Of a DNA stretch of 64,000 bases, positions 51,971 through 61,175 are shown in pieces. This DNA comes from Veillonella rogosae JCM 15642 (lineage in GTDB: Bacteria > Bacillota > Negativicutes > Veillonellales > Veillonellaceae), in assembly GCF_002959775.1 (NCBI RefSeq), contig NZ_PPCX01000015.1, forward strand, positions 1 to 64,000, given 5' to 3'. Numbering within the stretch: the first letter of the stretch is position 1; every line of letters starts with the position of its first letter. A program made the translations under genes and the position numbers. The notes beneath the pieces are model-generated. The model was not told the origin of the DNA, made no database searches, and was given only the letters and a program-made list of their open reading frames with translations.

Positions 51971-52965
51971 TAGTTATCCCTCCTCAACAGATACAAAAAG
52001 AACGGCGCTCCAAAAAATGCCATAATAATGCCCACTGGTACCTCTATAGGGCTCCACATAACACGTCCTATTGTATCACTAACAACAAGAACTAGTGCGC
52101 CTAATAATGCGGATCCAGGCAGTAAATATGCATAGTCGTTACCGATTATAAGACGTAACATATGGGGAATAACCAAACCTACAAATCCTATAAGCCCAGC
52201 TATACTTACAGCACCAGCCGCCAAAAGAGCAGCCACTGCAGTCATAATAAACCGTGTTTGTTCTACCTTAAGGCCTAATCCCTTTGCAGTTTCATCACCT
52301 AAACTCAAAATGGTAAGTCGTTTAGCTCCTAAACAGGCAAAAATAAGACCAATTATAGCATATGGAAACAGCACTTCTACCTGAGGCCAACTGCGTGCAG
52401 CGAGTCCCCCTACCATCCAAAGCAATGCCCCTTGTACACGATCACCGAAGAATACAAGTAGTGCTGAAATACCTGAGCCTAAAAAGGCTGCGACCGCAAC
52501 ACCAGCTAAGATAATACGACTAGGTCGCACTCCATTTTTCCATGCTAATGCATACACCATGAGTGCTGCAGCCATAGCACCTAAAAAGGCCACTAAAGGA
52601 ACTATATGATCATACCCAGGAAATAAAATAAATATGATAACACCAGCTAGTCCTGCACCAGAGGATACCCCTACAATTTGTGGATCCGCCAGTGGGTTTT
52701 TCATAACTGCTTGTAATATAGCCCCCGATACTGCAAGACAGGCCCCTACCAAAGCAGCCACAATATTACGGGGCAAACGAATATTCCAAATAATCTGTGA
52801 AGCCGTATCTGTTAATTCATCAGACCATAACGTTCTCCATATCTCTGCTAGCGATACAGGTGTAGAACCCCAGATAAGAGATATAATCATACAAGCTATC
52901 ACTGCAATAAGTAAAACAATGATAACAGATAAACGAAAGGCCTTTCGTTCATTAATAGACTCCAT
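51970..52965 (-). CDS. ABC transporter permease, FecCD/BtuC family
   Basis: 331 residues with about ten membrane helices. Family features include IWNIRLPRNIVAALVGACLA near residue 60, NPLADPQIVGVSSGAGLAGV, the SIAGLIGFVGLVIPHMLRL coupling region, and the close PIEVPVGIIMAFFGAPFFLYLL. First gene of a two-gene operon with the ATPase. A strong GGGGG-rich site lies just before the ATG. Confidence 0.94.
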   Translation of the reverse strand: MESINERKAFRLSVIIVLLIAVIACMIISLIWGSTPVSLAEIWRTLWSDELTDTASQIIWNIRLPRNIVAALVGACLAVSGAILQAVMKNPLADPQIVGVSSGAGLAGVIIFILFPGYDHIVPLVAFLGAMAAALMVYALAWKNGVRPSRIILAGVAVAAFLGSGISALLVFFGDRVQGALLWMVGGLAARSWPQVEVLFPYAIIGLIFACLGAKRLTILSLGDETAKGLGLKVEQTRFIMTAVAALLAAGAVSIAGLIGFVGLVIPHMLRLIIGNDYAYLLPGSALLGALVLVVSDTIGRVMWSPIEVPVGIIMAFFGAPFFLYLLRRDN

Positions 52966-53048
52966 ACGAACCCCCTCTCCATATCTTCATATACAAAATA
53001 AGTCATTTTGAAAATTCTATATTTTAGACCTAGTAACAGCGATTTTAG

Positions 53049-53147
53049 AGATACTACCAATTAAAAATATTTATTTTTAACTGGTAGTATCTAAGAAAAG
53101 AGCACACTATTGCTAGAAAAAATATTACTTTTAACTGGTAGTATCTA
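53049..53147. repeat. Long inverted repeat plus a third repeated arm
   Basis: 53049-53069 and 53072-53092 form a 21-bp inverted repeat with one mismatch (arm AGATACTACCA plus an A-rich part). The right arm, TTTTAACTGGTAGTATCTAA, recurs in direct orientation at 53129-53148. The block lies between the cbiC terminator and the permease gene and would be in the permease leader or promoter. Confidence 0.75.
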
Positions 53148-53158
53148 AAATATACAGT

Positions 53159-53201
53159 AAAACCCGAATCGCAGAACTACAAAAAATACGATTCGGGTTT
53201 T
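53159..53201 (-). terminator. Terminator of the cbiD-cbiC operon
   Basis: Perfect 13-bp stem (AAAACCCGAATCG with complement CGATTCGGGTTTT) around 17 bases, starting 3 bases after the cbiC stop codon. Confidence 0.85.
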
Positions 53202-53204
53202 GTA

Positions 53205-53870
53205 TTATTTAGATTCTTTACCTTCTACAAAAAGCATGTCATTGCGTTTTACATCTGTGTAAAGCAATGCATTACATACGGAAGCAGCGATTGGGCTACC
53301 ACCTTTGTTACCTTTTACAGTGATGTAAGGAACTGGGGATACTTCCATCAAATAATCTTTGGATTCTGCAGCGCCTACGAAGCCTACAGGGATACCAATG
53401 ATAAGAGCTGGTTTAATACCTTCTTCAAGAGCTAAGCGCAATACTTCGTACAATGCAGTAGGAGCATTGCCAATAGCTACGATTTGGCCTTCTAATTGTT
53501 TGCCAAATGTACGCATAGCCGCGATGGAACGAGTTACACCCAATTCTTTAGCCATTTTAGCTACGTTTTCATCTTTGATCAAGCAGTGCACTTCGTTACC
53601 ACGAATTTTAAGAGCTGGTTTGGAAATACCTGTGCGCACCATTTCTACGTCAGTGTAAATGTTAGCACCGTTTTCCAATGCTTCAATACCTTTTTGAACA
53701 GCATCAGGGCTCATTTTTACGAGTTGTGCGTATTCAACGTCACCAGAAGCATGTACAGTACGGGATACTACGCGTACTTCATCATCTGTTAAACCTAAAT
53801 CTTTTACATAATCGTAAATGATTTGCATACTTTTATCTTCAATCTCTTTAGGATTTTTAACGTAATCCAT
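53205..53870 (-). CDS. cbiC: Cobalt-precorrin-8 methylmutase CbiC
   Basis: Moves a methyl group from C11 to C12, giving cobyrinate. 221 residues from the ATG at 53870 with GGAGG six bases upstream; a longer frame upstream belongs to cbiJ. The catalytic histidine is His40 in SRTVHASGDVEYA; GVTRSIAAMRTFG and GIPVGFVGAAESKDYLM are family motifs. Last gene of the second cobalamin operon. The start overlaps the cbiJ end by 14 bases. Confidence 0.95.
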   Translation of the reverse strand: MDYVKNPKEIEDKSMQIIYDYVKDLGLTDDEVRVVSRTVHASGDVEYAQLVKMSPDAVQKGIEALENGANIYTDVEMVRTGISKPALKIRGNEVHCLIKDENVAKMAKELGVTRSIAAMRTFGKQLEGQIVAIGNAPTALYEVLRLALEEGIKPALIIGIPVGFVGAAESKDYLMEVSPVPYITVKGNKGGSPIAASVCNALLYTDVKRNDMLFVEGKESK

Positions 53871-54645
53871 TAGTGTCCTCCCATAATTTGAAAAATTCAT
53901 CATTCGTTGATACCACGTGGCTTTCAAGTTTAACACGGGGTCTATCAATAACAATAACATGGATACCAAGATCCATAGCTGCTTGTAATTTTGTATCAGC
54001 ACCACCTACAAGACCAGAGTTTTTCATAACTACAACGCTAGCCTTTGTATCGTGGAACATGATGCGGTTCATATCGTAAGAAAATGGACCTTGTACAGCA
54101 ACAATGCGTTTAGGACTTACATTGAGGTCTTCCATCATTTGTAACACCTCTGCAGTTGGCAAAATACGTGTCCATACTTCGCAATCTTGCAAGGCTTCAG
54201 ATTTAGCAAAGATGTGCATTGTCTTACTACCAGTAGTCAAATACACATGGTTATTATTTTCTTTTGCTAACTTGCCTGCCAAATTCGCTGCTTCAACTTC
54301 ATCCACTACGATATGTAATTTATCATACTCTGGCAATGGTACCTCTTTACGTTCAAAACGAACGAATGGAATACCTACTGCCTTGGCTGCCTCTTGTGCC
54401 GTTGCGGTCACAACTGCGGCGTACGGATGGCTTGCATCGATTAATAGGCGTACATTGTGCTCCTTAATCAAGTTCTGCATAGCCTGTTGATCAAGACGAC
54501 CCGTATGTACAGTAATGCCTTTATGGGCAGCAAGCTCTGCACCATATTGACTAACAACCGTAACAAGCACATCTTCACCTGTCCGTTCTTGAATATCTAC
54601 CGCTAAGGTGCGACCATCCAAGGTACCGGCAATGACCCAAATCAT
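53857..54645 (-). CDS. cbiJ: Cobalt-precorrin-6A reductase CbiJ
   Basis: NAD(P)H-dependent reduction of the macrocycle. 262 residues beginning MIWVIAGTLDGRTLAVDI, with LLIDASHPYAAVVTATAQEA, the YLTTGSKTMHIF segment and RIVAVQGPFSYDMNRIMF, all typical of CobK/CbiJ. The ATG overlaps the cbiH stop, and its 3' end overlaps cbiC. Confidence 0.93.
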   Translation of the reverse strand: MIWVIAGTLDGRTLAVDIQERTGEDVLVTVVSQYGAELAAHKGITVHTGRLDQQAMQNLIKEHNVRLLIDASHPYAAVVTATAQEAAKAVGIPFVRFERKEVPLPEYDKLHIVVDEVEAANLAGKLAKENNNHVYLTTGSKTMHIFAKSEALQDCEVWTRILPTAEVLQMMEDLNVSPKRIVAVQGPFSYDMNRIMFHDTKASVVVMKNSGLVGGADTKLQAAMDLGIHVIVIDRPRVKLESHVVSTNDEFFKLWEDTNGLR

Positions 54646-55466
54646 AATTTGTAGCCTCGAGGAGTAATCATGCGACCATTTTCAACATAGGTTTGGCTGT
54701 TACCGATGATAACAAGTGTTTGCATATCTACTTCTTCTTTTGTGAAGTTTTCAAGGTCAGAAATTACCATTTGTTGACCTGGACGACCTGCTTTTTGCAC
54801 GATACCAACAGGTGTTTTAGGGTCGCGGTATTGAAGAACGATTTCGCGAACTTCATCTAAGTGAGTAACACGTTTTTTACTGCGTGGGTTGTACAGAGAG
54901 ATAACCATGTCGCCTTGTGCACAAAGGTCAGCACGTTTTTTAATAAGATCCCATGGAGTCATCAAGTCACTCAAGGAAATGACTGCAAAGTCATGCATCA
55001 AAGGTGCACCCAATACAGATGCTGCTACGTTTACAGCACTAAGACCAGGTACGATGTCTACGGAAGGACGTTTTTCAGCTGGCACTTTATTAGCAAGTTC
55101 CAACACAAGACCTGCCATTCCGTATACGCCGGAGTCACCAGAGGATACTACTACCACTTGATGACCTTCTACGGCTAAATCAACGGCTTGTTGGCAACGA
55201 TCTACTTCTTGCATCATCGCAGTACCTACAGTTTCTTTACCTTCGATAAGGTCTTTAATCAAGTCGAGGTATGTCAAATAACCTACAACACGGTCAGCCG
55301 CTAAGATAGCTTCGCGCGCTTGAGGCGTCATAAACTCTTCATCGCCAGGGCCGATGCCGATTACTTTGATGTTACCTGTGCAATGGCTACCGTTGTTTTG
55401 GGATAAATTGTTTTGTGCTGTATTAATGTTCGGCTCTTGGCCGCTAGTAATGCCGTTGTCTCGCAT
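54642..55466 (-). CDS. cbiH: Cobalt-precorrin-3B C17-methyltransferase CbiH
   Basis: Methylates C17 and contracts the ring in the anaerobic pathway. 274 residues; the methylase domain starts at about residue 33 with IKVIGIGPGDEEFMTPQ and has VVVVSSGDSGVYGMAGL and DIVPGLSAVNVAA. The first 32 residues (Asn/Gln-rich) are an extension that overlaps the cbiG 3' end by 106 bases. No other in-frame ATG, GTG or TTG lies near the methylase start, so the long overlap appears genuine. Confidence 0.93.
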   Translation of the reverse strand: MRDNGITSGQEPNINTAQNNLSQNNGSHCTGNIKVIGIGPGDEEFMTPQAREAILAADRVVGYLTYLDLIKDLIEGKETVGTAMMQEVDRCQQAVDLAVEGHQVVVVSSGDSGVYGMAGLVLELANKVPAEKRPSVDIVPGLSAVNVAASVLGAPLMHDFAVISLSDLMTPWDLIKKRADLCAQGDMVISLYNPRSKKRVTHLDEVREIVLQYRDPKTPVGIVQKAGRPGQQMVISDLENFTKEEVDMQTLVIIGNSQTYVENGRMITPRGYKL

Positions 55467-56509
55467 ACGTTTCCTACTCCTATAGTTCCTTTTACAAAAT
55501 TAGATTCTTTTAATTCTTCTTTTTCAATGAGTGGTGCCATCTCGTCCTGTGTATAGAACACGATAGGCCACCCCATAATTTGCATCGCCTCTAAGAGGCC
55601 TACCTCATCTTGTTTAACGATGACCGATGCTGCCGTTACAAGGCTCTTTGGTGAAAGCTTATGTGTTGCTAGCGACTGTTGTATAGCATCAAGAATTAAT
55701 TCCTTTGGCGTATCTCGACGACAGCCAATGCCCATCGTATAGGTACGAGGGCGCAAAATCAATTGATGACCATACTCCGCAATTACTTTGTCTGTAATAA
55801 CTACGCGAGAAGAACCTTCTTCAGTGCTTTCATTTTTACATGGAATGGAGGCAAGTTCCTCTAGAGAAACAACATGAACCATACCATGCTCACCAATATG
55901 AGCTTTCGCAGCTTGTTCTAAATGCTCTGCATTCGGTAAGCTAGCATCGATATAATAATCAACTCGCTCTCCTCCAACGATGGCAGAGTTCACATTGATT
56001 AAGGTTTGAAAATCGTCGACCAACAGATGCTCGTGGCGCGCCAACACGTCAGGCGCTGGCAATCCGTTTACATCCGTTGCGGTTGTAATGACGGGGTCCG
56101 CATCGATGGCCAGCGAAATGGACTGCGTCCATTCGTTGGCGCCCCCAAGGTGCCCAGACAATAAGCTAATCACATGGTGTCCTACTTCGTCCATTACGAC
56201 TACAGCAGGATCTTTGGATTTATGCTCAATATACGGTGCAATCATACGCACTACGATACCGAGTGCCATAATACAAAGTACTTGGTCGTAATCCTTGAAA
56301 ACCTGTCCAATATGGTTTTTCAGGGAATCAAAATAAATAGCCTCACCACCAGAGGGACGGTTTTCCTTTTCAAAGCAATCCGCATGGGGTGCCACCAAAG
56401 ACTTGATGCGTTGACCTAGCTTTGCACCTCGTTCAGATACAGAGAGAATAGCCGTTCTATTCTTCTTAGCTCCAGTCGTAGATGCAACAGTTTCTAGTTC
56501 TTTCATCAT
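55361..56509 (-). CDS. cbiG: Cobalt-precorrin-5A hydrolase CbiG
   Basis: Opens the delta-lactone and releases acetaldehyde; specific to the anaerobic route. 382 residues from the ATG at 56509 (AGGA five bases upstream). Central domain features: GIVVRMIAPYIEHKSKDPAV, VVMDEVGHHVISLLSGHLGG and ANEWTQSISLAID. The C-terminal domain has PRTYTMGIGCRRDTP. Two bases after the cbiF stop; its 3' end overlaps cbiH. Confidence 0.94.
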   Translation of the reverse strand: MMKELETVASTTGAKKNRTAILSVSERGAKLGQRIKSLVAPHADCFEKENRPSGGEAIYFDSLKNHIGQVFKDYDQVLCIMALGIVVRMIAPYIEHKSKDPAVVVMDEVGHHVISLLSGHLGGANEWTQSISLAIDADPVITTATDVNGLPAPDVLARHEHLLVDDFQTLINVNSAIVGGERVDYYIDASLPNAEHLEQAAKAHIGEHGMVHVVSLEELASIPCKNESTEEGSSRVVITDKVIAEYGHQLILRPRTYTMGIGCRRDTPKELILDAIQQSLATHKLSPKSLVTAASVIVKQDEVGLLEAMQIMGWPIVFYTQDEMAPLIEKEELKESNFVKGTIGVGNVCETTALLAAKSRTLIQHKTIYPKTTVAIAQVTSK

Positions 56510-56510
56510 A

Positions 56511-57272
56511 CTAGTCCTTAGCACTGCGGTACATATGAGCAAAGCCTTTGTCGTAGAGTTTAGATAATTCGTATTCGCTATCTAATACATGGCTTACTAC
56601 AATCATAGCTTGGCGCAATACGCCTTCTTTCGCTACGATATCCGCAATGGTTTCCAATGTGCCACGGATAATGCGTTGGTCTGGCCAAGAAGCTTTTACC
56701 ACGATTGCCACTGGAGTCGTTTTGTCATAACCTCCCTCGATGAGTTCAGCTACAACCTTATCTAACATTTGAACGCTAAGGAAAATACACATTGTTGCTT
56801 CATGAGCTGCTAACATGCGCAATTTTTCCTTTGGAGGCATCGGTGTACGGCCTTCCATGCGTGTAATGATAACTGTTTGGGACACATTAGGTAATGTGTA
56901 TTCTTGTTTTAATGCCGCTGCTGTAGCAAGGAAAGAGCTTACACCTGGCACAACTTCATAAGAAATGCCCATGCCAGCTAGTGCATCCATTTGCTCTTGA
57001 ATAGCACCGTAAATAGCAGGGTCACCTGTATGAAGGCGAACTACACTTTTACCAGCCTCAACAGAAGCTTTCATAACAGCCAATACCTCATCAAGGTTCA
57101 TGGTAGCACTGTTATAGATTTCACAGCCTGGTTTACAAGCCTCTAAAATAGCAGGGTTTACCAAGGAGCCAGCGTATATAACAACGTCTGCCTCTTGCAC
57201 TAAACGATACCCTTTGCGAGTGATTAACTCAGGATCCCCAGGGCCTGCGCCTACGATATGTACATCAACCAT
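56511..57272 (-). CDS. cbiF: Cobalt-precorrin-4 C11-methyltransferase CbiF
   Basis: Adds the C11 methyl group. 253 residues from the ATG at 57272 (AAGGAGAG upstream). Diagnostic motifs are VHIVGAGPGDPELITRKG, ADVVIYAGSLVNPAIL, VVRLHTGDPAIYGAIQEQ and VVPGVSSFLATAAAL. It follows cbiT after one base. Confidence 0.96.
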   Translation of the reverse strand: MVDVHIVGAGPGDPELITRKGYRLVQEADVVIYAGSLVNPAILEACKPGCEIYNSATMNLDEVLAVMKASVEAGKSVVRLHTGDPAIYGAIQEQMDALAGMGISYEVVPGVSSFLATAAALKQEYTLPNVSQTVIITRMEGRTPMPPKEKLRMLAAHEATMCIFLSVQMLDKVVAELIEGGYDKTTPVAIVVKASWPDQRIIRGTLETIADIVAKEGVLRQAMIVVSHVLDSEYELSKLYDKGFAHMYRSAKD

Positions 57273-57273
57273 A

Positions 57274-57861
57274 TTACTCTCCTTCTGCGATACGCGTTGC
57301 AGATACAATGAAAATTGGGCTCAAAGGATCTAACAAATGATATGGACCAGCCTTGCGGTAACGGCTGATAGACATTTGGTAACCTTCATAGGTGAAAGGA
57401 CGACCTTTCAACTCTTTAAGAATTGTGTAGCCAGTTTCCATTGTTACAGCAGTTACAACTAGACGGCCACCAATTTTTAATAGACGTTGTGCCTCATCCA
57501 TGATGCCTGTCATACCACCAGCACTACCGCCGATGATAACCGCATCAAGCTCAGGCAATTCTTCCATGCCTTCAGGAGCTTTGGACTTGATAACAGTCAT
57601 ATTATTTACATTGAATTTCTTCATATTTTCATTGATAAGGTCGATGCCTTTATCAAAGCGCTCAATCGCATATACATGACCTTTAGGAGCTGCCAAGGCT
57701 GCTTCAATGGAGATAGAGCCCGTACCAGCACCTACGTCAAGAACGATGCTATCCTCCTCGATGCGTGCCTCGTTCATAACGGCTTTGCGAATCTCGCATT
57801 TCGTCATCGGCACGTCACCGCGGATAAATTCCTCATCAGGAATTCCGAAAAAATGTCTCAT
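57274..57861 (-). CDS. cbiT: Cobalt-precorrin-6B C15-methyltransferase (decarboxylating) CbiT
   Basis: Methylates C15 and decarboxylates the C12 acetate. 195 residues with a class I methyltransferase fold: GIPDEEFIRGDVPMTKCEIR at the start, motif I VLDVGAGTGSISIEAA and the IIGGSAGGM segment. Separate CbiE and CbiT genes, rather than a fused CobL, fit the anaerobic set. The ATG overlaps the cbiE stop. Confidence 0.95.
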   Translation of the reverse strand: MRHFFGIPDEEFIRGDVPMTKCEIRKAVMNEARIEEDSIVLDVGAGTGSISIEAALAAPKGHVYAIERFDKGIDLINENMKKFNVNNMTVIKSKAPEGMEELPELDAVIIGGSAGGMTGIMDEAQRLLKIGGRLVVTAVTMETGYTILKELKGRPFTYEGYQMSISRYRKAGPYHLLDPLSPIFIVSATRIAEGE

Positions 57862-58484
57862 CCTAGTACCACCATTACAGAATGACCAAAGCCTTCAAGC
57901 TCAGTTAATACCTCTAACGTAGAGTCTACGATTTTTTCATCATCATAGCTCAAGCGTTCAAGGGCTGCTGCTCTCGTTTCTTTTGGCCAGCCTGCATCTA
58001 TTAAAATACGCGCAATATGCGCTGGATTATATTCTGGATCCGTCAAGAACCCCATCTTTTTACCTGCTTCATATACGAGTTTCTCCGGTGCCGGTTGGCG
58101 ACCGTGAAAGCTCATTAAATCCGCATCATGCCAGACCTCATTAAGTCGTGCGAAAGCAAAGGTCATAGAACTAATGCCAGGCACAACCTCAATAGGGTTA
58201 GCAGTAAATTTCTTTTTCAAATACGGTAACAAGCTGTAGTAGCCTGTATCACCGCTTACCATAACTACAACATCATGGCTATTGAGTTCATGCTCAATTT
58301 GCTCAGCCAGTAAGCTAAGCTTACCCGTTACAGGATATGTAATTTGGCCAGGCTCTTGAAAGTCCTCTAAAGAACGTTCACTACCTACCAATACTGTGGC
58401 ATGTTTAATTAAATTAAGGCCTCTAGGCACCACATAATCAGGATTACCCGGACCAATGCCTACGATATACAAGGTATGTGCCAT
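57858..58484 (-). CDS. cbiE: Cobalt-precorrin-7 C5-methyltransferase CbiE
   Basis: Methylates C5. 208 residues: LYIVGIGPGNPDYVVPRG, VLVGSERSLEDF, VVVMVSGDTGYYSLLPYLKK and VVPGISSMTFAFARL are typical of CbiE. It overlaps the cbiD 3' end by 25 bases and cbiT by four. Confidence 0.95.
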   Translation of the reverse strand: MAHTLYIVGIGPGNPDYVVPRGLNLIKHATVLVGSERSLEDFQEPGQITYPVTGKLSLLAEQIEHELNSHDVVVMVSGDTGYYSLLPYLKKKFTANPIEVVPGISSMTFAFARLNEVWHDADLMSFHGRQPAPEKLVYEAGKKMGFLTDPEYNPAHIARILIDAGWPKETRAAALERLSYDDEKIVDSTLEVLTELEGFGHSVMVVLG

Positions 58485-59578
58485 TGTTCAAGCTCTCCTA
58501 TCTCTTTAGCATGCTTATCCATTGCCAAAATCTCGCCCTTTAAGGTGGTAATAATGATACCTACCTCTGCTTCATTAGCAATGTATCGCTCACTACGTAA
58601 CGATGCACGATCTACCACACGTTGGTACACCCCAGTCAGTCCTTCGCGTTCCAAAATAGGGAACGTAGACTCTGTTGTTTGGCAATTAAATAGCTCTTCA
58701 CACACCGCTTGGGATGCCCCTTCTAAAGCGGCATAGGCTACGATACTTTCCATGCGACCATCACTCATGCGATTGTGGGTATGGAAACTACCACTAGCAA
58801 GTTTTATTAGCTTACCAATATGACCGATAATCAAAATACGCTTGAAGCCAATTTGTACTGCCTTTTCAAGCATAAAGCCAATAAAGTTGCTCGTTTCTGC
58901 CATTTGGTTCTTATGTATACCAAGTACTTGTTCCGCCAGATCCTGACCGATACGGCCTGGCACGAGAACAGCCGTTTCACAACCATTAGCTTTCATAACC
59001 TTTAGCTGAGGTACTAACGAGTTCTTGAACCCTTCTTCACTCATAGGTTTAACGATACCCGTAGTACCGATAATGGAAATACCACCTTCGATACCCAGGG
59101 TATGATTTAACGTTTTCTTGGCTAATACCATACCATTTGGTACGCTCACCGTTACTGTTACACCTTGGCCATGTACACAATACTCTTCAAAGACGATGTT
59201 CATCATCGCCCTAGGCCCTGGATTGATAGCCGGTTCTCCTGGCGGCATCGCAAGGCCCGGTTTCGTTACCGTCCCAACGCCAAAGCCCGCTCGGAATCGT
59301 AGTTCACCAGTATCATCAAGAGTCACCGTCGTTTCCACATCATTGCCATGGGTTACATCAGGATCGTCGCCGCCGTCTTTCATAACGGTCACCTTAGCCT
59401 CTGTATCGGATATGACCTCTACCTGTTTGATAGGTACCTCAATATACTGACCTTGAGGATTTTCAATGACCACTTGATCCACGATGTTCTTATCTAAGAG
59501 GGCCAATAAACCAGCTTTCATACCTGCCGTAGCACATGAACCTGTGGTATAGCCACCCTTCATGTCCTCTACTTTCAT
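58460..59578 (-). CDS. cbiD: Cobalt-precorrin-5B C1-methyltransferase CbiD
   Basis: Methylates C1 in the anaerobic pathway only. 372 residues from the ATG at 59578, right behind AGGAGG; an ATG 12 codons upstream lacks a comparable site. Seen: KGGYTTGSCATAGMKA, GDDPDVTHGNDVETTV, PGEPAINPGPRAMM, the GTTGIVKPMSEEGFK motif and LIIGHIGKLIKLASG. First gene of the cbiDETFGHJC operon. Confidence 0.96.
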   Translation of the reverse strand: MKVEDMKGGYTTGSCATAGMKAGLLALLDKNIVDQVVIENPQGQYIEVPIKQVEVISDTEAKVTVMKDGGDDPDVTHGNDVETTVTLDDTGELRFRAGFGVGTVTKPGLAMPPGEPAINPGPRAMMNIVFEEYCVHGQGVTVTVSVPNGMVLAKKTLNHTLGIEGGISIIGTTGIVKPMSEEGFKNSLVPQLKVMKANGCETAVLVPGRIGQDLAEQVLGIHKNQMAETSNFIGFMLEKAVQIGFKRILIIGHIGKLIKLASGSFHTHNRMSDGRMESIVAYAALEGASQAVCEELFNCQTTESTFPILEREGLTGVYQRVVDRASLRSERYIANEAEVGIIITTLKGEILAMDKHAKEIGELEQWHIPCIS

Positions 59579-59649
59579 AAGGCCTCCTACACCGATAGGG
59601 TTAGCAACTCCCATGAATCAAACTAACTCTATCTTATGGACATATGTTA

Positions 59650-60144
59650 TTAGGAACGGAAGTTAACGAATTGCAATTCTACAGGGATATCCAATTGTTT
59701 TAACATTTGGATTACTGCTTGCAAATCATCTTTATCCTTACCAGATACACGCACTTGATCCTCTTGGATAGATGCTTGTACCTTAATTTTCATGTTTTTA
59801 ATTGCTTTTACTACTTCTTTAGCATTTTCTTTTGTAATGCCTTTTTTAATAGTAATGATTTGGCGAACTGTAGCACCAGCAGCTGGTTCAACTTTGCCAT
59901 AGTCAAGATTTTTAATCGCTACGTTACGTTTAACCATTTTGCCTTTTAAAACATCGATAATGGCATTCAATTTATATTCATCATCACCGATGATTTTGAT
60001 AGTGTCGCCTTCAAGACTGATTTCTGCTTTGGAGCCACGGAAATCATAGCGCGTACCAATCTCTTTTTTCGCTTGGTTTACCGCATTATCTACTTCCTGC
60101 ATATCCACTTCGGACACAACGTCAAAGGAACAATCTTTAGCCAT
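59650..60144 (-). CDS. YajQ family nucleotide-binding protein
   Basis: 164 residues from the ATG at 60144 with GGAGG upstream. The two-domain YajQ fold is recognisable: [51 protein letters not shown], and the terminal [19 protein letters not shown] with the end FVNFRS. Homologues bind cyclic di-GMP, other nucleotides or nucleic acid; the role here is unknown. It sits about 70 bases upstream of cbiD and may share a transcript. Confidence 0.93.
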   Translation of the reverse strand: MAKDCSFDVVSEVDMQEVDNAVNQAKKEIGTRYDFRGSKAEISLEGDTIKIIGDDEYKLNAIIDVLKGKMVKRNVAIKNLDYGKVEPAAGATVRQIITIKKGITKENAKEVVKAIKNMKIKVQASIQEDQVRVSGKDKDDLQAVIQMLKQLDIPVELQFVNFRS

Positions 60145-60382
60145 TTTATACCTCCTACACCTGAACCCGTTGGGCATGGGGTTCATAGCATTACTTTCAT
60201 CATCCTCATATTCCAAGTGAAAGTGTAAAACTACACCAAATCGGAATATATCTCTATAATTATACCTTATAACAGGCTTATTTTCTAGGTAAATCGATAT
60301 TTTCAATTATAACTATTAGTACAATAAAATTACGACAAAACTAATGATATTTAAAAGTCTTAATAAGCTAATATAAAAGAAT
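60145..60382. other. Intergenic region, nothing recognised
   Basis: AT-rich spacer upstream of the YajQ gene. It probably contains that gene's promoter, but no clear -35/-10 pair, repeat or coding sequence was identified. Confidence 0.4.
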
Positions 60383-60423
60383 ATACCCAGCAGCAATATA
60401 TATCATATATCACTACTGGGTAT
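60383..60423 (-). terminator. Terminator of the exported-protein gene at 60459
   Basis: Imperfect stem: ATACCCAG (60383-60390) pairs with CTGGGTAT (60416-60423), with two further pairs inside and a long AT-rich loop. It lies 36 bases after the stop codon. Confidence 0.6.
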
Positions 60424-60458
60424 TTATTAATAAATATAGTAATTATAAAAATTACAGA

Positions 60459-61175
60459 TTATCGTGTAGGTAACACAATATTTTGACCAGATGGTTTACT
60501 TGGATTCATTGCATTTGGCAAATCTTCAACAGTTGTATTTAGATCTGTATCAGCCGCTACAACAGCAACAAATTTTTGACCTGGTTCATAGTAAATATTA
60601 GTCCCCTTCATGAAGAGACCACCTACTAAGCTAACAGCCGCAGCAACCGCAACTGCACCATTGTCAGAATGACCTTTACCTTTTATTTGAGCATCTAGAG
60701 GAACAGATACACCATTAATAGTCTTAATTTCATTAATGCTAAATTCTAATCGTCCCTTACGTCCAAACATACCATTTTTTCTAGATTTAGTAATCGTACC
60801 TAATACTTCTTGATTAACTGGTATTACCACAACATCATTGATAAGAAGATTTTCCAGTGTTTTTAATCTAAATGTATTTCCTTCTTTACTTCTTCTAGAG
60901 CTAATTGGAGTAATTAATTCTAATTCAATCTTAGTATCCTTAGGAATATAAGCATGACCATTAGCAATTGAGCTTGTACGTACACTTGTAGACATTTCAT
61001 CACTTTTTAAAAGTTGAATTCGATTAACACCAGATGGCATTTCCGTTTTTACAAGAGCACTATCAGTCTTAGGTTGTTCTACTACACTTTCTCCATGAAC
61101 AACAGTCGGCATTAAGCAGCCTAAACTAATACAGCCTACAGCAAGAAGTTTCAAAAGAGCTTTAGAAGATTTCAT
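60459..61175 (-). CDS. Exported protein of unknown function
   Basis: 238 residues from the ATG at 61175 (GGGGG upstream). The signal peptide covers roughly residues 1-29 (ALLKLLAVGCISLGCLMPTVVHG). The mature part has the pattern IPKDTKIELELITPISSRRS, VVVIPVNQEVLGTITKSRK and GRLEFSINEIKTINGVSVPL. This beta-rich layout is seen in uncharacterised periplasmic proteins with weak resemblance to VirB10/TrbI-type domains. A glycine/alanine-rich hydrophobic stretch (GAVAVAAAVSLVGGLFMKG) follows. No function can be given; monocistronic. Confidence 0.75.
   Translation of the reverse strand: MKSSKALLKLLAVGCISLGCLMPTVVHGESVVEQPKTDSALVKTEMPSGVNRIQLLKSDEMSTSVRTSSIANGHAYIPKDTKIELELITPISSRRSKEGNTFRLKTLENLLINDVVVIPVNQEVLGTITKSRKNGMFGRKGRLEFSINEIKTINGVSVPLDAQIKGKGHSDNGAVAVAAAVSLVGGLFMKGTNIYYEPGQKFVAVVAADTDLNTTVEDLPNAMNPSKPSGQNIVLPTR

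Noticed and set aside
53871-54005. N-terminal extension of CbiC by 45 codons
   Set aside because: It lies within cbiJ; the ATG at 53870 has a perfect ribosome site and starts the conserved domain.
59579-59649. Possible cobalamin riboswitch before cbiD
   Set aside because: Only about 70 bases separate YajQ and cbiD and no B12-box-like sequence is present.
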